Counted from the first letter of the stretch, positions 31,258 through 41,983 are shown. The stretch: 64,000 bases of DNA from Mycobacteroides salmoniphilum (GCF_004924335.1 NZ_CP024633.1:2418001-2482000); one strand, 5' to 3'. Made by a program: numbers and translations. The notes: generated by a model not told the origin, from the sequence alone.

Positions 31258-32249
31258 CTACGACTGGCCTGAGGGACCGAGGGACAGGATCTGTTCGGCG
31301 GCCAATGCAGGCGTCAGGGTGCCCTCACGCACCTGCTGCTCGATATCCGCACGCGCGGCCTCCACATCCGGTGCCCTGAGCACCCGATCCAGCACCGCGT
31401 CGCGCACCATCGCCCACATCCAGTCCACTTGCTGGCGGCGACGTTTCGCCTCGAACTCCCCGGCCTCGGTGAGCACCGCGCGGTGCTGCAGCACGGTGTC
31501 CCACATCTCGGAGACTCCTTTGTTTTCCAGTGCACTCATGGTGAGAACCGGTGGGCGCCACAGGGTGTCATGCGGGTAGATCAGGCGCAACGCACCCGAC
31601 AACTCCCGCGCGGCCTTCTGGGCCTCGATGGCATGCGCGCCATCGGCCTTATTCACCACCACGATATCGGCGAGCTCGAGCACACCCTTTTTGATGCCCT
31701 GCAGCTGATCTCCGGTGCGCGCCAGCGTCAGGAAGGCAAAGGTGTCGACCATGTTGGCGACGGTGACTTCGGACTGTCCCACGCCGACGGTCTCGATAAG
31801 GATGACGTCGAATCCTGCCGATTCCAGCAGCACCACGGTCTCCCGGGTCGCCTTGGCCACCCCGCCCAGCGTGCCCGAGGTCGGCGACGGCCGGATGTAG
31901 GCATCGGGATGTACCGAGAGCCGACCCATTCTGGTCTTATCGCCCAGAATGGATCCGCCGGTACGCGTCGACGACGGATCGACCGCCAGCACGGCCACCC
32001 GATGCCCCTGCTCAATGAGGTACATACCGAGCGCCTCGATGGTGGTCGACTTTCCCACCCCCGGCACACCGGTAATACCCACCCGCAGGGCGTTCCCACC
32101 GTCAGGAGACAGCTCCAGCAGCAGCTGCTGGGCTCGCGCGCGATGATCGGCACGCGTCGACTCGACCAGCGTGATCGATCGGGCAAGCGCCGAACGATCC
32201 CCCGATCGGATCAGAGTCGCAAGATCATCAGGTGACTGTTTTTCCGCCA

Positions 32250-32250
<1 letters not shown>
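31258..32250 (-). CDS. meaB: Methylmalonyl-CoA mutase-associated GTPase MeaB
   Basis: 330-residue G3E GTPase (ArgK/MeaB type), chaperone of methylmalonyl-CoA mutase that gates adenosylcobalamin loading and protects the enzyme. Walker A is GITGVPGVGKSTTIEAL, the switch region holds AVDPSSTRTGGSILGDKTRM, and VVNKADG is the guanine-specificity motif. Its ATG overlaps the mutB stop (ATGA). In M. tuberculosis a MazEF pair separates mutB and Rv1496; here the genes are directly coupled. Confidence 0.95.
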
Positions 32251-34526
<2,276 letters not shown>

Positions 34527-34527
34527 G

Positions 34528-36357
34528 TCACGCCCCCAACTTGGTCAGGATGGCCGAAAGAGCTTCGACGGCATTAATTTTCATGGTCAGGTAGCCATCA
34601 GGGCGCGATGCCTCCGCGACCTCCGCTACGGACTTCTCGGGCCCCGCGAGATAGATGTCGGTGGCCCCCGCCGCCCTGGCCGCGTCGACGACGGCACCCG
34701 CCTCGGCGGCATACCGTGCATCGGTGCCACACATGACGACGACACGCGCTCCCGCATCCGCGACTGCACCGGCGACTGTGTCGGCGTCGAGCACGCCGGG
34801 GTTGACGGCCTCGATGCCGCCGGAGGCCAACAGGTTCGAGGCGAAGGTGGTGCGCACGTTGTGCTCGGCCAGCGGGCCCAGCGGAATCAAGAGTGCGGTC
34901 GGACGCGTACCCGATGCGGCCAACGAGGCATCCGAGCGGTCCCGAAGGGCCTCGAAATCGGCTGCGTACCGGTAACCGTCGGCGGGATGCGGCGGCAACG
35001 GCACCTCTGACAGGTTCGGGAATTCGTTGACCCCCGTCACCGAGGTACGCCGATGGGCGATGTCCTCGGCACGCTGTACGCGCGTCGCGGCGATACGTTC
35101 CCTGATCAGATCGGCGGAAGCCTCGAATCCTCCTGCTCCCTCGATCTCAGTGAACAGCGACCATGCCTGCTGGGCAAGGGTTTCCGTGAGATCCTCGATG
35201 TACCAGGAGCCGCCGCCCGGGTCGAGCACCCGACCGACATGAGACTCCTCGATGAGCAGCAGTTGGGTGTTCCGGGCGATCCGCGCGGAGAACGCCGGAG
35301 ACACCGAATCCAATCCACCGGCAATCGCGTCGTCGAACCTGCGCACCCGCACGCTGTCGGCCCCACCGACTCCGGCGCCGAAGGCGGCCAGCGTGGTGCG
35401 CAGCATGTTCACCCACGGATCGCGTTGCGCCATCATCGGTTCGGAGGTGACCGCGTGCATGAGGGCGCCACCGCTCTCTGCCACGCCGGCGACCTCGGCC
35501 ACGCGAGCCCAGAGCACCCTGGCGGCGCGGAATTTGGCGATCGACAGGAATTGATCGTCGGTCGCGGCGAAGCGGAAACTGATCTGCCGCAGCGCTTCTG
35601 CGATACCCAGGCCCGCATTCTGCAGCAGCCGCAGGTATGCGACCCCGACGGCTACCGCGACCGCAAGCTCCTGGCTGTCACTGGAACCCAGCTCGTGCGC
35701 GATCGTGCCGTCGACGGTGATGGCCCGGATCTGCTCGGTCCGCGCACTCGCACGCTCGGCCAACACCACCGTGTCGTCGACCGATACCCCCGACCGGCCG
35801 GCGAACGCGTCACCGAGCGGATCGGCACCGAGGTCGACAACAACCCCGGCGGTGTTTCCCTCGTACGTGTCCAGGACCGTGAAGATCGCCTCGGCCACCC
35901 CGCCGAGCTCAGCGCCGGCCTCGACCTGGATGGGAGCCAGGTCGAGATACACCCCCTGCAACGCACGTCCCACCGACTCTGGTGCCAGACCGGCCAGCAC
36001 GATGGCGCTGGCGCCCTGCCCCAGAGCGTCGAGAATGGCCTCGTTCAGGAGCGCGGCATCGGTGCCGTCCGCGCCGTCGAAACGCTCGGCGACCTTCCAC
36101 CCACTGTTCACATCGCGCCGGGGATCGCCACCGCGCACAAAGGGCCACTGTCCGGGCAGCGACGGCTCGGGAAGTTCATCAAGCGATGTGTACAGCGGAC
36201 GGATCGCTATTCCGTCATATGTCGGCGAATCGAGCAGTCGTTCGGGGTCGGCGGGCAGATCCTCGACCGCCTTACGGGTGGTCTTGGCCAGGACTCCGGC
36301 GACGTTCTTCTGCCACCGCGCGAAGTCGCGTCGAATCTCGGGCACCTCAACAGTCAT
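34528..36357 (-). CDS. mutA: Methylmalonyl-CoA mutase small subunit MutA
   Basis: 609 residues from ATG 36357 ([12 protein letters not shown]) behind a GGGAG site. Homologous to MutB but lacks the DxHxxG cobalamin histidine in its C-terminal domain ([14 protein letters not shown] instead), as expected of the structural, non-catalytic subunit. Barrel features [20 protein letters not shown] and [13 protein letters not shown] are conserved. First gene of mutA-mutB-meaB. The upstream gap holds a small GGCATGGAGTGCC dyad of unknown meaning. Confidence 0.95.
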   Translation of the reverse strand: MTVEVPEIRRDFARWQKNVAGVLAKTTRKAVEDLPADPERLLDSPTYDGIAIRPLYTSLDELPEPSLPGQWPFVRGGDPRRDVNSGWKVAERFDGADGTDAALLNEAILDALGQGASAIVLAGLAPESVGRALQGVYLDLAPIQVEAGAELGGVAEAIFTVLDTYEGNTAGVVVDLGADPLGDAFAGRSGVSVDDTVVLAERASARTEQIRAITVDGTIAHELGSSDSQELAVAVAVGVAYLRLLQNAGLGIAEALRQISFRFAATDDQFLSIAKFRAARVLWARVAEVAGVAESGGALMHAVTSEPMMAQRDPWVNMLRTTLAAFGAGVGGADSVRVRRFDDAIAGGLDSVSPAFSARIARNTQLLLIEESHVGRVLDPGGGSWYIEDLTETLAQQAWSLFTEIEGAGGFEASADLIRERIAATRVQRAEDIAHRRTSVTGVNEFPNLSEVPLPPHPADGYRYAADFEALRDRSDASLAASGTRPTALLIPLGPLAEHNVRTTFASNLLASGGIEAVNPGVLDADTVAGAVADAGARVVVMCGTDARYAAEAGAVVDAARAAGATDIYLAGPEKSVAEVAEASRPDGYLTMKINAVEALSAILTKLGA

Positions 36358-36538
36358 AAAACTGCTCCCTGCTGCTCGTCGTCGAGCGACATATATGGCA
36401 CTCCATGCCGAAATGCCTATCACACTTAGTCATCAGGCTAAATGACGCCATCGACTACTGCCCAGTACGGGGGCGCGGCCTCCGCGACACCCGTGCCCTA
36501 TCCCCTTCGTTCATTCGGGCTCCGTAGGCTTGGCCACC

Positions 36539-37270
36539 ATGGGATTCCGGCAGGTCTGGGGCGCGGGCGTCGCGGTGGCGCGACGGATCCCGCGGCGCCA
36601 GCTGCTGTGGACCGGTGTGGCCGTTCTCATCGTGGTCGCGGCCATGTTGTTTCTTCCGCTGCCCACCGCCCTCCAGATGAGGGATTGGGCTGGTGAACTC
36701 GGCCCATGGTTCCCGCTCGCCTTCCTGGGAGCGCACACGATCGTCACGGTGCTGCCCTTTCCACGCACCGCCTTCACCCTGGCCGCCGGATTGCTCTTCG
36801 GAACGCAGCTCGGCGTCCTGTTGGCTGTCGTCGCGAGCACCGCGAGCGCGGTCTTGGCGCTGTGGGGGGTGCGGGCACTGGGGTGGAAGCTCAGCACGCT
36901 GCATCACCGCCCCGGGGTGAAGAACGTTGACGACCAATTGCGCCGTCGGGGATGGATCGCGGTGATGTCGATGCGGCTTATCCCGGCGGTACCGTTCTCG
37001 GTCCTGAACTACGCGGCGGGAGCCTCCGCCGTGCGCGTGGTGCCCTACACGCTAGCCACCTTCGTCGGTCTGCTTCCGGGCACCCTGGCGGTCGTCGTGC
37101 TCGGTGATGCACTCACCGGTCACATCAGCGGCACGCTCTTCGCGGTCTCGTTGGCCACCTCAGTGGTCGGCGTACTGGGCATCCTGTACGAGATCCGGCG
37201 CTACAAGCGCGCACACACCGAGATCCCCAGTCCTGAGGCCTCTGATGAACCCGAACGGGTCGGCGGCTAG
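36539..37270 (+). CDS. TVP38/TMEM64 (DedA-like) membrane protein
   Basis: 243 residues from ATG 36539 (MGFRQVWGAG). Five to six hydrophobic segments with the SNARE-associated/VTT core: LPFPRTAFTLAAGLLFG, then RRGWIAVMSMRLIPAVPFSVLNYAAG and PYTLATFVGLLPGT. Such proteins are lipid scramblase- or transporter-like; the function here is unknown. It corresponds to Rv1491c, which also lies divergent from mutA. Its last 4 bases overlap the convergent DoxX gene. Confidence 0.87.
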   Translation: MGFRQVWGAGVAVARRIPRRQLLWTGVAVLIVVAAMLFLPLPTALQMRDWAGELGPWFPLAFLGAHTIVTVLPFPRTAFTLAAGLLFGTQLGVLLAVVASTASAVLALWGVRALGWKLSTLHHRPGVKNVDDQLRRRGWIAVMSMRLIPAVPFSVLNYAAGASAVRVVPYTLATFVGLLPGTLAVVVLGDALTGHISGTLFAVSLATSVVGVLGILYEIRRYKRAHTEIPSPEASDEPERVGG

Positions 37271-37641
37271 GCCACAGGTTTCCGCTCCTCGAATCCCTTG
37301 CCCGCAAGGACTGCGAACCACACCAGCAGGCTCGCCGCGGGCAGCGCGTTGAGCACCGTGTCGCGCACCCGGATGTGCGCTCCGACCGCCAGCGTGAAGT
37401 AGACGCTGAGCATGAACGCGGTCAATCGCCCCAGCGCTGCCCACCGAATACCGGCGATGAGCCCCACTGCCGACGCCAACTTGACGACCGGCAAAACCCA
37501 CCAGATCTGTGCCGGCAAACGTACTTTCTCCAGCGACTCTTTGATGGGTTTGATCGGACGGACGCATACCGCGGCGTCGGCAGCCTGGATGGCCGCAAGT
37601 GCGGTCAGCACTTTCGGATTCGCCAAAAGCCGCTCTGTCAT
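37267..37641 (-). CDS. DoxX-family membrane protein (paralogue 2)
   Basis: 124 residues, four membrane segments. Conserved with its neighbour are IQAADAAVCVRPIKPIKESLE, KLASAVGLIAGIRW, LSVYFTLAVGAHIRVRD and NALPAASLL. DoxX-type proteins are linked in mycobacteria to oxidative stress membrane complexes, but the role here is unknown. Its start overlaps the stop of the upstream paralogue by 4 bp. Confidence 0.8.
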   Translation of the reverse strand: MTERLLANPKVLTALAAIQAADAAVCVRPIKPIKESLEKVRLPAQIWWVLPVVKLASAVGLIAGIRWAALGRLTAFMLSVYFTLAVGAHIRVRDTVLNALPAASLLVWFAVLAGKGFEERKPVA

Positions 37642-38006
37642 GACGATTTCGCTGCCAATCCCCTGGCGGCCAAGATGCCGTATGTGGCGAGCAGCGTCGA
37701 GGCCGACATCGCGTTCAGGCCGATGTCACGCACCCGCAGATGTGCGCCGACGGCCATACTGAAATACACGGTGAGCATGACCAGCGTCAGTTTGGCCAGC
37801 CTGGGGAACCGGATTCCACCGATCAGCCCGAGCGCGGATGCGGCCTTGATCGGCGCGAAGATCCATCGGTTTTGTTGCGGATAACGCACATCGTCAAGAC
37901 ATTTAGCCACATAGGGAACCGGCTGGATGCAGAGCACGGCATCGACGGCCTGGAAAGAACCCAACAAAGCTAGGACTCGGGGAGACAGAAAAGCGTCATT
38001 GCTCAT
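37638..38006 (-). CDS. DoxX-family membrane protein (paralogue 1)
   Basis: 122 residues and clearly homologous to the following gene: FQAVDAVLCIQPVPYVAKCL, KAASALGLIGGIRFP, LTVYFSMAVGAHLRVRDIG and NAMSASTLL. The two arose by tandem duplication and may form a hetero-oligomer. Starts at ATG 38006, 53 bp downstream of the small gene at 38060-38191, and so could be read-through from the Mg2+ operon. Confidence 0.8.
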   Translation of the reverse strand: MSNDAFLSPRVLALLGSFQAVDAVLCIQPVPYVAKCLDDVRYPQQNRWIFAPIKAASALGLIGGIRFPRLAKLTLVMLTVYFSMAVGAHLRVRDIGLNAMSASTLLATYGILAARGLAAKSS

Positions 38007-38059
38007 AGCTCCAGTGAACCACTGCTACACCGCGTAATCGATAGGTCGGCCGATTCCCG

Positions 38060-38191
38060 CTAGTGAGGCGCGTGCGCACCGAGGGAGGCGGAGATGACCG
38101 CCAGTGGCGAGTGGGCCAGCCGCATGTTGGCGCGCTCCTGCGGGGTCAACTGATGGCGCTCCCAGAAACGACGTAACGCGCGAATACTCAT
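38060..38191 (-). CDS. Small hypothetical protein, 43 aa (paralogue of 41436-41573)
   Basis: Opens MSIRALRRFWERHQLTPQER and ends ISASLGAHAPH. The core R-x-x-W-x-R-H-x-L-T-P-Q-E-R-A-N, then LA-x-SPLAV-x-SASLGAH, is shared with the 45-residue gene at the head of the operon, which argues strongly that both are real. The first half is basic and could be amphipathic; the second is mildly hydrophobic and too short for a normal membrane span. I chose ATG 38191 because similarity begins there; a longer 66-residue reading from 38260 would translate a perfect hairpin. No clear Shine-Dalgarno. It follows the NRAMP gene. Confidence 0.72.
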   Translation of the reverse strand: MSIRALRRFWERHQLTPQERANMRLAHSPLAVISASLGAHAPH

Positions 38192-38202
38192 GTATTCATT
38201 GG

Positions 38203-38238
38203 ACGCGGTCGCGCCCAGACAGTCCAGCGCGACCGCGT
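38203..38238 (-). other. Perfect 12-bp RNA hairpin between the NRAMP and 43-aa genes
   Basis: Arms 38203-38214 and 38227-38238 are perfectly complementary (acgcggtcgcgc and gcgcgaccgcgt) around a 12-nt loop. It lies 38 bp after the NRAMP stop and 11 bp before the small gene's ATG. No U-tract follows, so it may be a processing or stability element or a translational block rather than an intrinsic terminator. Confidence 0.65.
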
Positions 38239-38275
38239 ATTCCCAACGATTTCCTGACACATTGCCTGCCGTTAC

Positions 38276-39997
38276 TCAGCTCCCGTGTGCGAGTTGAATT
38301 GCCTTCACCACCAACAGAATGGCACCGACAACCAGATATCCGCGCAGTGCGAGCATTCCAAACTTGGTTCCCGGACTCCAGGAGACCGGCTCGAGCAATG
38401 CCAGCGGCGGCATACGCCAGGTCCGCGCGTCAACACCGTCGAGGGCCTTGTTCATCGCCACGACCGCCGGATCGATGCGTTGCCTCCCCGACGCCCACCA
38501 CAGACCAATCCCGACCAGCACTGCGAGAACCGCGACACCCATGGCCAGGTCACCGGCAACCTCTACGACGTCCAGATCCGGGAACAGCGTCGTGGCCATC
38601 AAAATGCCGGAAAGGAACAGCAGCACACCGACGATGAGCCCGGCCACAACGTTGAGCCACGCCTTGTTGACCCACGGACCCAACACCGCCCTGTCATTAC
38701 ACAACAACAGCAGGAACACACTTGCGCTGGGCAAGAGCAGGCCGGCCAGCGCCTGCACCGCGGTAGTCATGAGCCCGAGCGGGGCATTCGGGATGAGCAC
38801 GATGGCCGCTCCCACGCCGACCATCACCGTGTACGAGAGATAGAAGGGTTTGGCGTCCTTGAAGCTGCGGTGCAGAGAATGCTTGAGCCCAAAAGTGTCA
38901 CCGAACGCGTAACTGGTGGCCAGGGTGACCGCCGCCGCTCCGATGATGGACGCATCCAGCAGCACGATGGCAAAGATCTTGCCCAACAACGGCTGAACCT
39001 GCCCCAGCCAGTCGGCGATCATTCCCGCATCGCCCACGTCGCCCCACTTGTCCGGACCCGAGTTGCCGGTCGCGCGGGCTGCGTAATCGGCCGTCATCAG
39101 CAGCGCGGCGGCACCGATCACCACCACGAGTGAGCCGATGATGGTGTCGGCGCGTTCGTACCCGATGAACCGGGGCGTGATGCGCTTGTCGACGATGTTG
39201 GACTGCTGGAAGAACAGCTGCCACGGCGCGACAGTGGTGCCCACCATCGCGATGATCAACAGCACCGCACCCGAGCTGATTCCGCCGTCGATACCCGGCA
39301 CCACGAAACCGTGCGCGGCCCTTGCCCACTGTGGATCCGACATCAAGAACATGGGGATCTGCAGCAGTGTGATCACAATGAACACGAACATCGCTCGCTC
39401 CCAGCGGCGGAAGCTGCCGGTGGCCATGATGAGAATCAGTGCGATTGCGGCGATAGGCACCGTGTAGTACTTCGAAACTCCGAGGTACTCCGAAGCCAGT
39501 GCGACACCGATGAATTCGGTGACGAGAGTCAGGAAGTTCAAGATGAACAAGTCGCCTACGGAGAACCAGCCCCACCCACGACCGAACCGCTCGTTGATCA
39601 ACCGCGCATGTCCGACTCCGGTAACCGCACCGAGGCGAACGACCATCTCCTGATTGACAATAAGAACCGGGATGAGCAGCAAGAGCACCCACAACAGGCT
39701 GTATCCATAGCTCTGACCGGCCTGGGCGTATGTCGCCACGCCGCCGGCATCGTTGTCGCCGACCATGACGATGATGCCCGGCCCCAAGATGGCGGCCATC
39801 GTCGCCATCCGTGTCTTGAAGGTGCGTGCCTGACCGGGATCGCTCACGCTGATCTTGCCGAATGCACCTTCGATATCACCCAGATGGGCCGAATCAAGCA
39901 CGGCGCTCTTCGACTGGCCCGTAACTGCCTGGGACGCACCAACAACCCGGCCGTCCGGGCTTCCCATGGAGCTCTCGACGATTCCGTTCTCGCTCAC
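38276..39997 (-). CDS. NRAMP-related divalent metal (probably Mg2+) transporter
   Basis: 573 residues from a GTG at 39997 overlapping the upstream CBS gene stop (GTGA). About eleven membrane segments of the NRAMP/SLC11 fold. In TM1 the usual DPGN is replaced by DNDAGG (about 81-86), and in TM6 the usual MPH is replaced by APW (about 257-259, then QLFFQQSN). Loss of the Mn2+-coordinating Asn and Met is known in NRAMP-related Mg2+ transporters (NRMT). With an M-box riboswitch and an MgtE-N/CBS partner upstream, I infer Mg2+ uptake under Mg2+ starvation. Manganese transport cannot be excluded. Confidence 0.83.
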   Translation of the reverse strand: MSENGIVESSMGSPDGRVVGASQAVTGQSKSAVLDSAHLGDIEGAFGKISVSDPGQARTFKTRMATMAAILGPGIIVMVGDNDAGGVATYAQAGQSYGYSLLWVLLLLIPVLIVNQEMVVRLGAVTGVGHARLINERFGRGWGWFSVGDLFILNFLTLVTEFIGVALASEYLGVSKYYTVPIAAIALILIMATGSFRRWERAMFVFIVITLLQIPMFLMSDPQWARAAHGFVVPGIDGGISSGAVLLIIAMVGTTVAPWQLFFQQSNIVDKRITPRFIGYERADTIIGSLVVVIGAAALLMTADYAARATGNSGPDKWGDVGDAGMIADWLGQVQPLLGKIFAIVLLDASIIGAAAVTLATSYAFGDTFGLKHSLHRSFKDAKPFYLSYTVMVGVGAAIVLIPNAPLGLMTTAVQALAGLLLPSASVFLLLLCNDRAVLGPWVNKAWLNVVAGLIVGVLLFLSGILMATTLFPDLDVVEVAGDLAMGVAVLAVLVGIGLWWASGRQRIDPAVVAMNKALDGVDARTWRMPPLALLEPVSWSPGTKFGMLALRGYLVVGAILLVVKAIQLAHGS

Positions 39998-41298
39998 GGC
40001 GCGACTCCGTCTGGGCTCGGCGCGACCTGGCGCACCGGACGGGGGGCGGGCTCGCGACGACGCCAATCCTCGGGGATAAGCGCGGCCAGCACATCGTCAT
40101 AGGTGACGACACCGAGCACCTTGTCCCCCTCATCGACCACGGGAATCAAGGCAAGGTTGTAGTCCGCCATCAACAATGCGACGTCGGTCAGGTCGGCCTC
40201 CGGGGCGACGCGCACCGGGTCGTCATCCATGATCGACGCCACGGCAGCACCACGATCGGCCTGCAGAAGACGGATCACCGACACCACGCCCACCAATTCG
40301 CCATCGTCGGAAATCACGTGCACCTTCAGGAGCGCCTCGGGCTGAAGGGATTTCGCCACCGATATCGCACCGAGCGCATCACCGGCGGTGCTGCCGAGCA
40401 GGCAGGACACAATGTCGACATTCATCAGGCCACCAGCCGACTCGGGGCTGAACCCCATCAACGTGACCACCTTGGTACGTTGCGGTCCCGGCATCAGATC
40501 CAACACGGCTCGCCGACGTGACTGCCGCAGGTCGAAGATCGCATCCGCCGCGTCGTCCGCACGCATCCGGCCAAGAAGGGCAGCGACATCCGCATCGGAC
40601 ATGTCCTGGAACAGCTTGCTGGCCTTATCCGAATCGAGTTCCTCGAATACGTCGGCCTCGAGCTCCGGGTTGTCACGGACGCGATCGAGGATCTCGCCAC
40701 CCTCCTCCTTGGTGGCCTCCTCGAGCAGGTCCGCGATCTCGGCGGGCTTGAGTGTGTTCACTCTCCCGCCGACGCGTCGCGCCAACAGTGACCCACCATG
40801 GCCGATCATCGGCTCGAAGGCCTTCCAATCCCTACCGGCCTGGCCGGCGCCGGCCCTGATCAGACCAAAAAACCTTGCTGGACGGCGGGTATCGAGCCGG
40901 GCGAGTATCCATCCTTCGGCCGATTCCACGAGCTCGATGTCGTAGGCGTGCACCAGTTCGGCGTTTTCCACATCGATGAACCGATGATCGAGCACATCCT
41001 CGTCAAGCAGATACTCGCCGTCGCGGCGTTCGAAACCACGAAGGTCAACCTTGTTCTTGCTCAATTCAATTCGATTCGGTGCCACCGCAGAAACCACATC
41101 CGAGGACACGAAGACCCTGCGTCCACCCATGTCGACGACGTACCCGGTGACGAGCGGGTATTCATCCGACCCGCGCAGCCGCACGATGACATCCTCCAAC
41201 CGGCCGATCGTGTCGCCGGAGCGCGCGAAAACCGGAGCCTTCAACAGGTCCGAGAATTGAATTACCCGTGGCGTAGCCGCCTTGTTCGAAGTAGTCAT
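39994..41298 (-). CDS. PRC-barrel / MgtE-N / CBS-domain regulatory protein
   Basis: 434 residues with no membrane segment. Order of domains: a PRC-barrel-like region (about 15-90, GDTIGRLEDVIVRL and GGRRVFVSSDVV), a second beta-rich segment (105-150), an MgtE N-terminal superhelical domain (about 200-290, KPAEIADLLEEA, LLGRMRADDAADAI and FSPESAGGLMNVD), then a CBS pair (about 295-415, ending LIPVVDEGDKVLGVVTYDDV). In MgtE the N and CBS domains sense cytosolic Mg2+ and gate the channel. Here they are a separate protein translationally coupled to an NRAMP-type transporter, suggesting gating in trans. A GAGGAG site precedes the ATG. Confidence 0.88.
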   Translation of the reverse strand: MTTSNKAATPRVIQFSDLLKAPVFARSGDTIGRLEDVIVRLRGSDEYPLVTGYVVDMGGRRVFVSSDVVSAVAPNRIELSKNKVDLRGFERRDGEYLLDEDVLDHRFIDVENAELVHAYDIELVESAEGWILARLDTRRPARFFGLIRAGAGQAGRDWKAFEPMIGHGGSLLARRVGGRVNTLKPAEIADLLEEATKEEGGEILDRVRDNPELEADVFEELDSDKASKLFQDMSDADVAALLGRMRADDAADAIFDLRQSRRRAVLDLMPGPQRTKVVTLMGFSPESAGGLMNVDIVSCLLGSTAGDALGAISVAKSLQPEALLKVHVISDDGELVGVVSVIRLLQADRGAAVASIMDDDPVRVAPEADLTDVALLMADYNLALIPVVDEGDKVLGVVTYDDVLAALIPEDWRRREPAPRPVRQVAPSPDGVAP

Positions 41299-41319
41299 GC
41301 CGACTCCTCAGCGTTTGAA

Positions 41320-41362
41320 CCAATACGCTCCGTCCGCCCAGTGGGCGGCCGAAGCGTATTGG
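41320..41362 (-). other. Long RNA hairpin upstream of the CBS-protein gene
   Basis: Outer arms 41320-41329 and 41353-41362 are a perfect 10-bp inverted repeat (ccaatacgct/agcgtattgg), and an inner stem ccgccc/gggcgg caps it. It lies between the 45-codon gene and the CBS gene, 22 bp before the latter's start. With no U-run it is more likely a processing or translational element than a terminator. Confidence 0.65.
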
Positions 41363-41435
41363 CCTCGAATGAATTCCGAATGTCCACGCACTGTGAATCG
41401 GCTGTGCGCAGATGCGATGGCAGCACCCCTCAGGG

Positions 41436-41573
41436 TTACCGCGGTGGGTGCGCCCCTAACGATGCCGAAACAACCGCAAGCGGTGAGTAGGCCAATTGCA
41501 GATTGGCGCGCTCTTGCGGGGTCAGCCGGTGCCGTGTCCACAGCCGGCGTACTGCGTTGAATGTTGTGCTCAT
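41436..41573 (-). CDS. Small hypothetical protein, 45 aa, first gene of the M-box operon
   Basis: Opens MSTTFNAVRRLWTRHRLTPQ and ends VVSASLGAHPPR. The ATG at 41573 is preceded by a strong AAAGGAG site with 8-nt spacing, and the frame closes with TAA at 41436. It shares the motif RRxWxRHxLTPQERANxxLAxSPLAV with the 43-residue gene at the other end of the operon. No family is recognised. As the first gene after the Mg2+ riboswitch, it may assist or regulate the transporter, as small proteins such as MgtS do elsewhere; that is inference only. Confidence 0.78.
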   Translation of the reverse strand: MSTTFNAVRRLWTRHRLTPQERANLQLAYSPLAVVSASLGAHPPR

Positions 41574-41593
41574 GATCGGACTCCTTTGAGGAA

Positions 41594-41672
41594 GCCGCAT
41601 ACCCGAGCGCAAGCGTCAAAAGCGTTGACTAAAGCGAGGTTTCACCCTCGAATAAGCAGCAAGGTATGCGGC
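41594..41672 (-). promoter_or_regulatory. Expression platform: long-range stem before the 45-aa gene
   Basis: Arms 41594-41603 and 41663-41672 are a perfect 10-bp inverted repeat (gccgcatacc/ggtatgcggc) enclosing a smaller hairpin cgagg-gtgaaa-cctcg. The 3' arm on the RNA ends a few bases before the AAAGGAG site of the 45-aa gene. This is where Mg2+ binding to the M-box would be converted into altered expression. Confidence 0.55.
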
Positions 41673-41707
41673 AGCTGTTGTCTATGCGGACTGTCACCGG
41701 ATATCAC
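41642..41707 (-). CDS. Possible 21-codon leader ORF downstream of the M-box
   Basis: GTG at 41707 to TGA at 41642, encoding MISGDSPHRQQLPHTLLLIR plus a final G. It follows AAGGAGGTGA (around 41717-41726), a near-perfect complement of the 16S rRNA 3' end, although the spacing is long (12 nt). Its codons run through the 5' arm of the expression-platform stem, so its translation could open that stem. No homologue is known to me. Speculative as a gene, but the ribosome site is striking. Confidence 0.35.
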   Translation of the reverse strand: MISGDSPHRQQLPHTLLLIRG

Positions 41708-41809
41708 GGTTGTGCCTCACCTCCTTGCCGTCGGGGCGCACGCGGGCGCCTGCTGTCGGCACAGCGACCACAAGAGAGAAACACCGGACAGCGACGCCGC
41801 CCGGCATGC

Positions 41810-41977
41810 ACCCCTCTCGTCAGGGCTTCGGCACTACGTGACGTGTCCGCTCGCGGAAGCCACTTCGGGTCATCCCTTAGTCCGGGAAGACCTGTCCTAA
41901 CCTTGGGCGTCTCTCGACGTCGTCAGATCAGTGGCCTGTATTCACGTAGGAGCCTCACCTAGCAAGGTGCTGAACCG
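41810..41977 (-). promoter_or_regulatory. M-box (ykoK-type) Mg2+ riboswitch
   Basis: Minus strand: the hallmark CTAGGTGAGGCTCCTA (within 41947-41963) is followed by the ACAGGCCACTG segment, then ACGTCGAGAGACGCCCAAGG, and ends with TAGTGCCGAAGCCCTGACGAG. These match, in order, the conserved blocks of M-box aptamers (GTTAGGTGAGGCTCCT, GTCnnnAGACGCCAA and AGTGCTAAAGCTCTACGA in Bacillus mgtE). M-boxes bind several Mg2+ ions and shut off Mg2+ transporter genes when Mg2+ is ample. The downstream genes are a CBS/MgtE-N protein and an NRAMP-type transporter, which fits. Confidence 0.93.
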
Positions 41978-41983
41978 CTACCC

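Noticed and set aside
38060..38260. 66-codon version of the small gene
   Set aside because: Similarity to the 45-aa paralogue starts only at codon 24, and the extra part translates a perfect hairpin.
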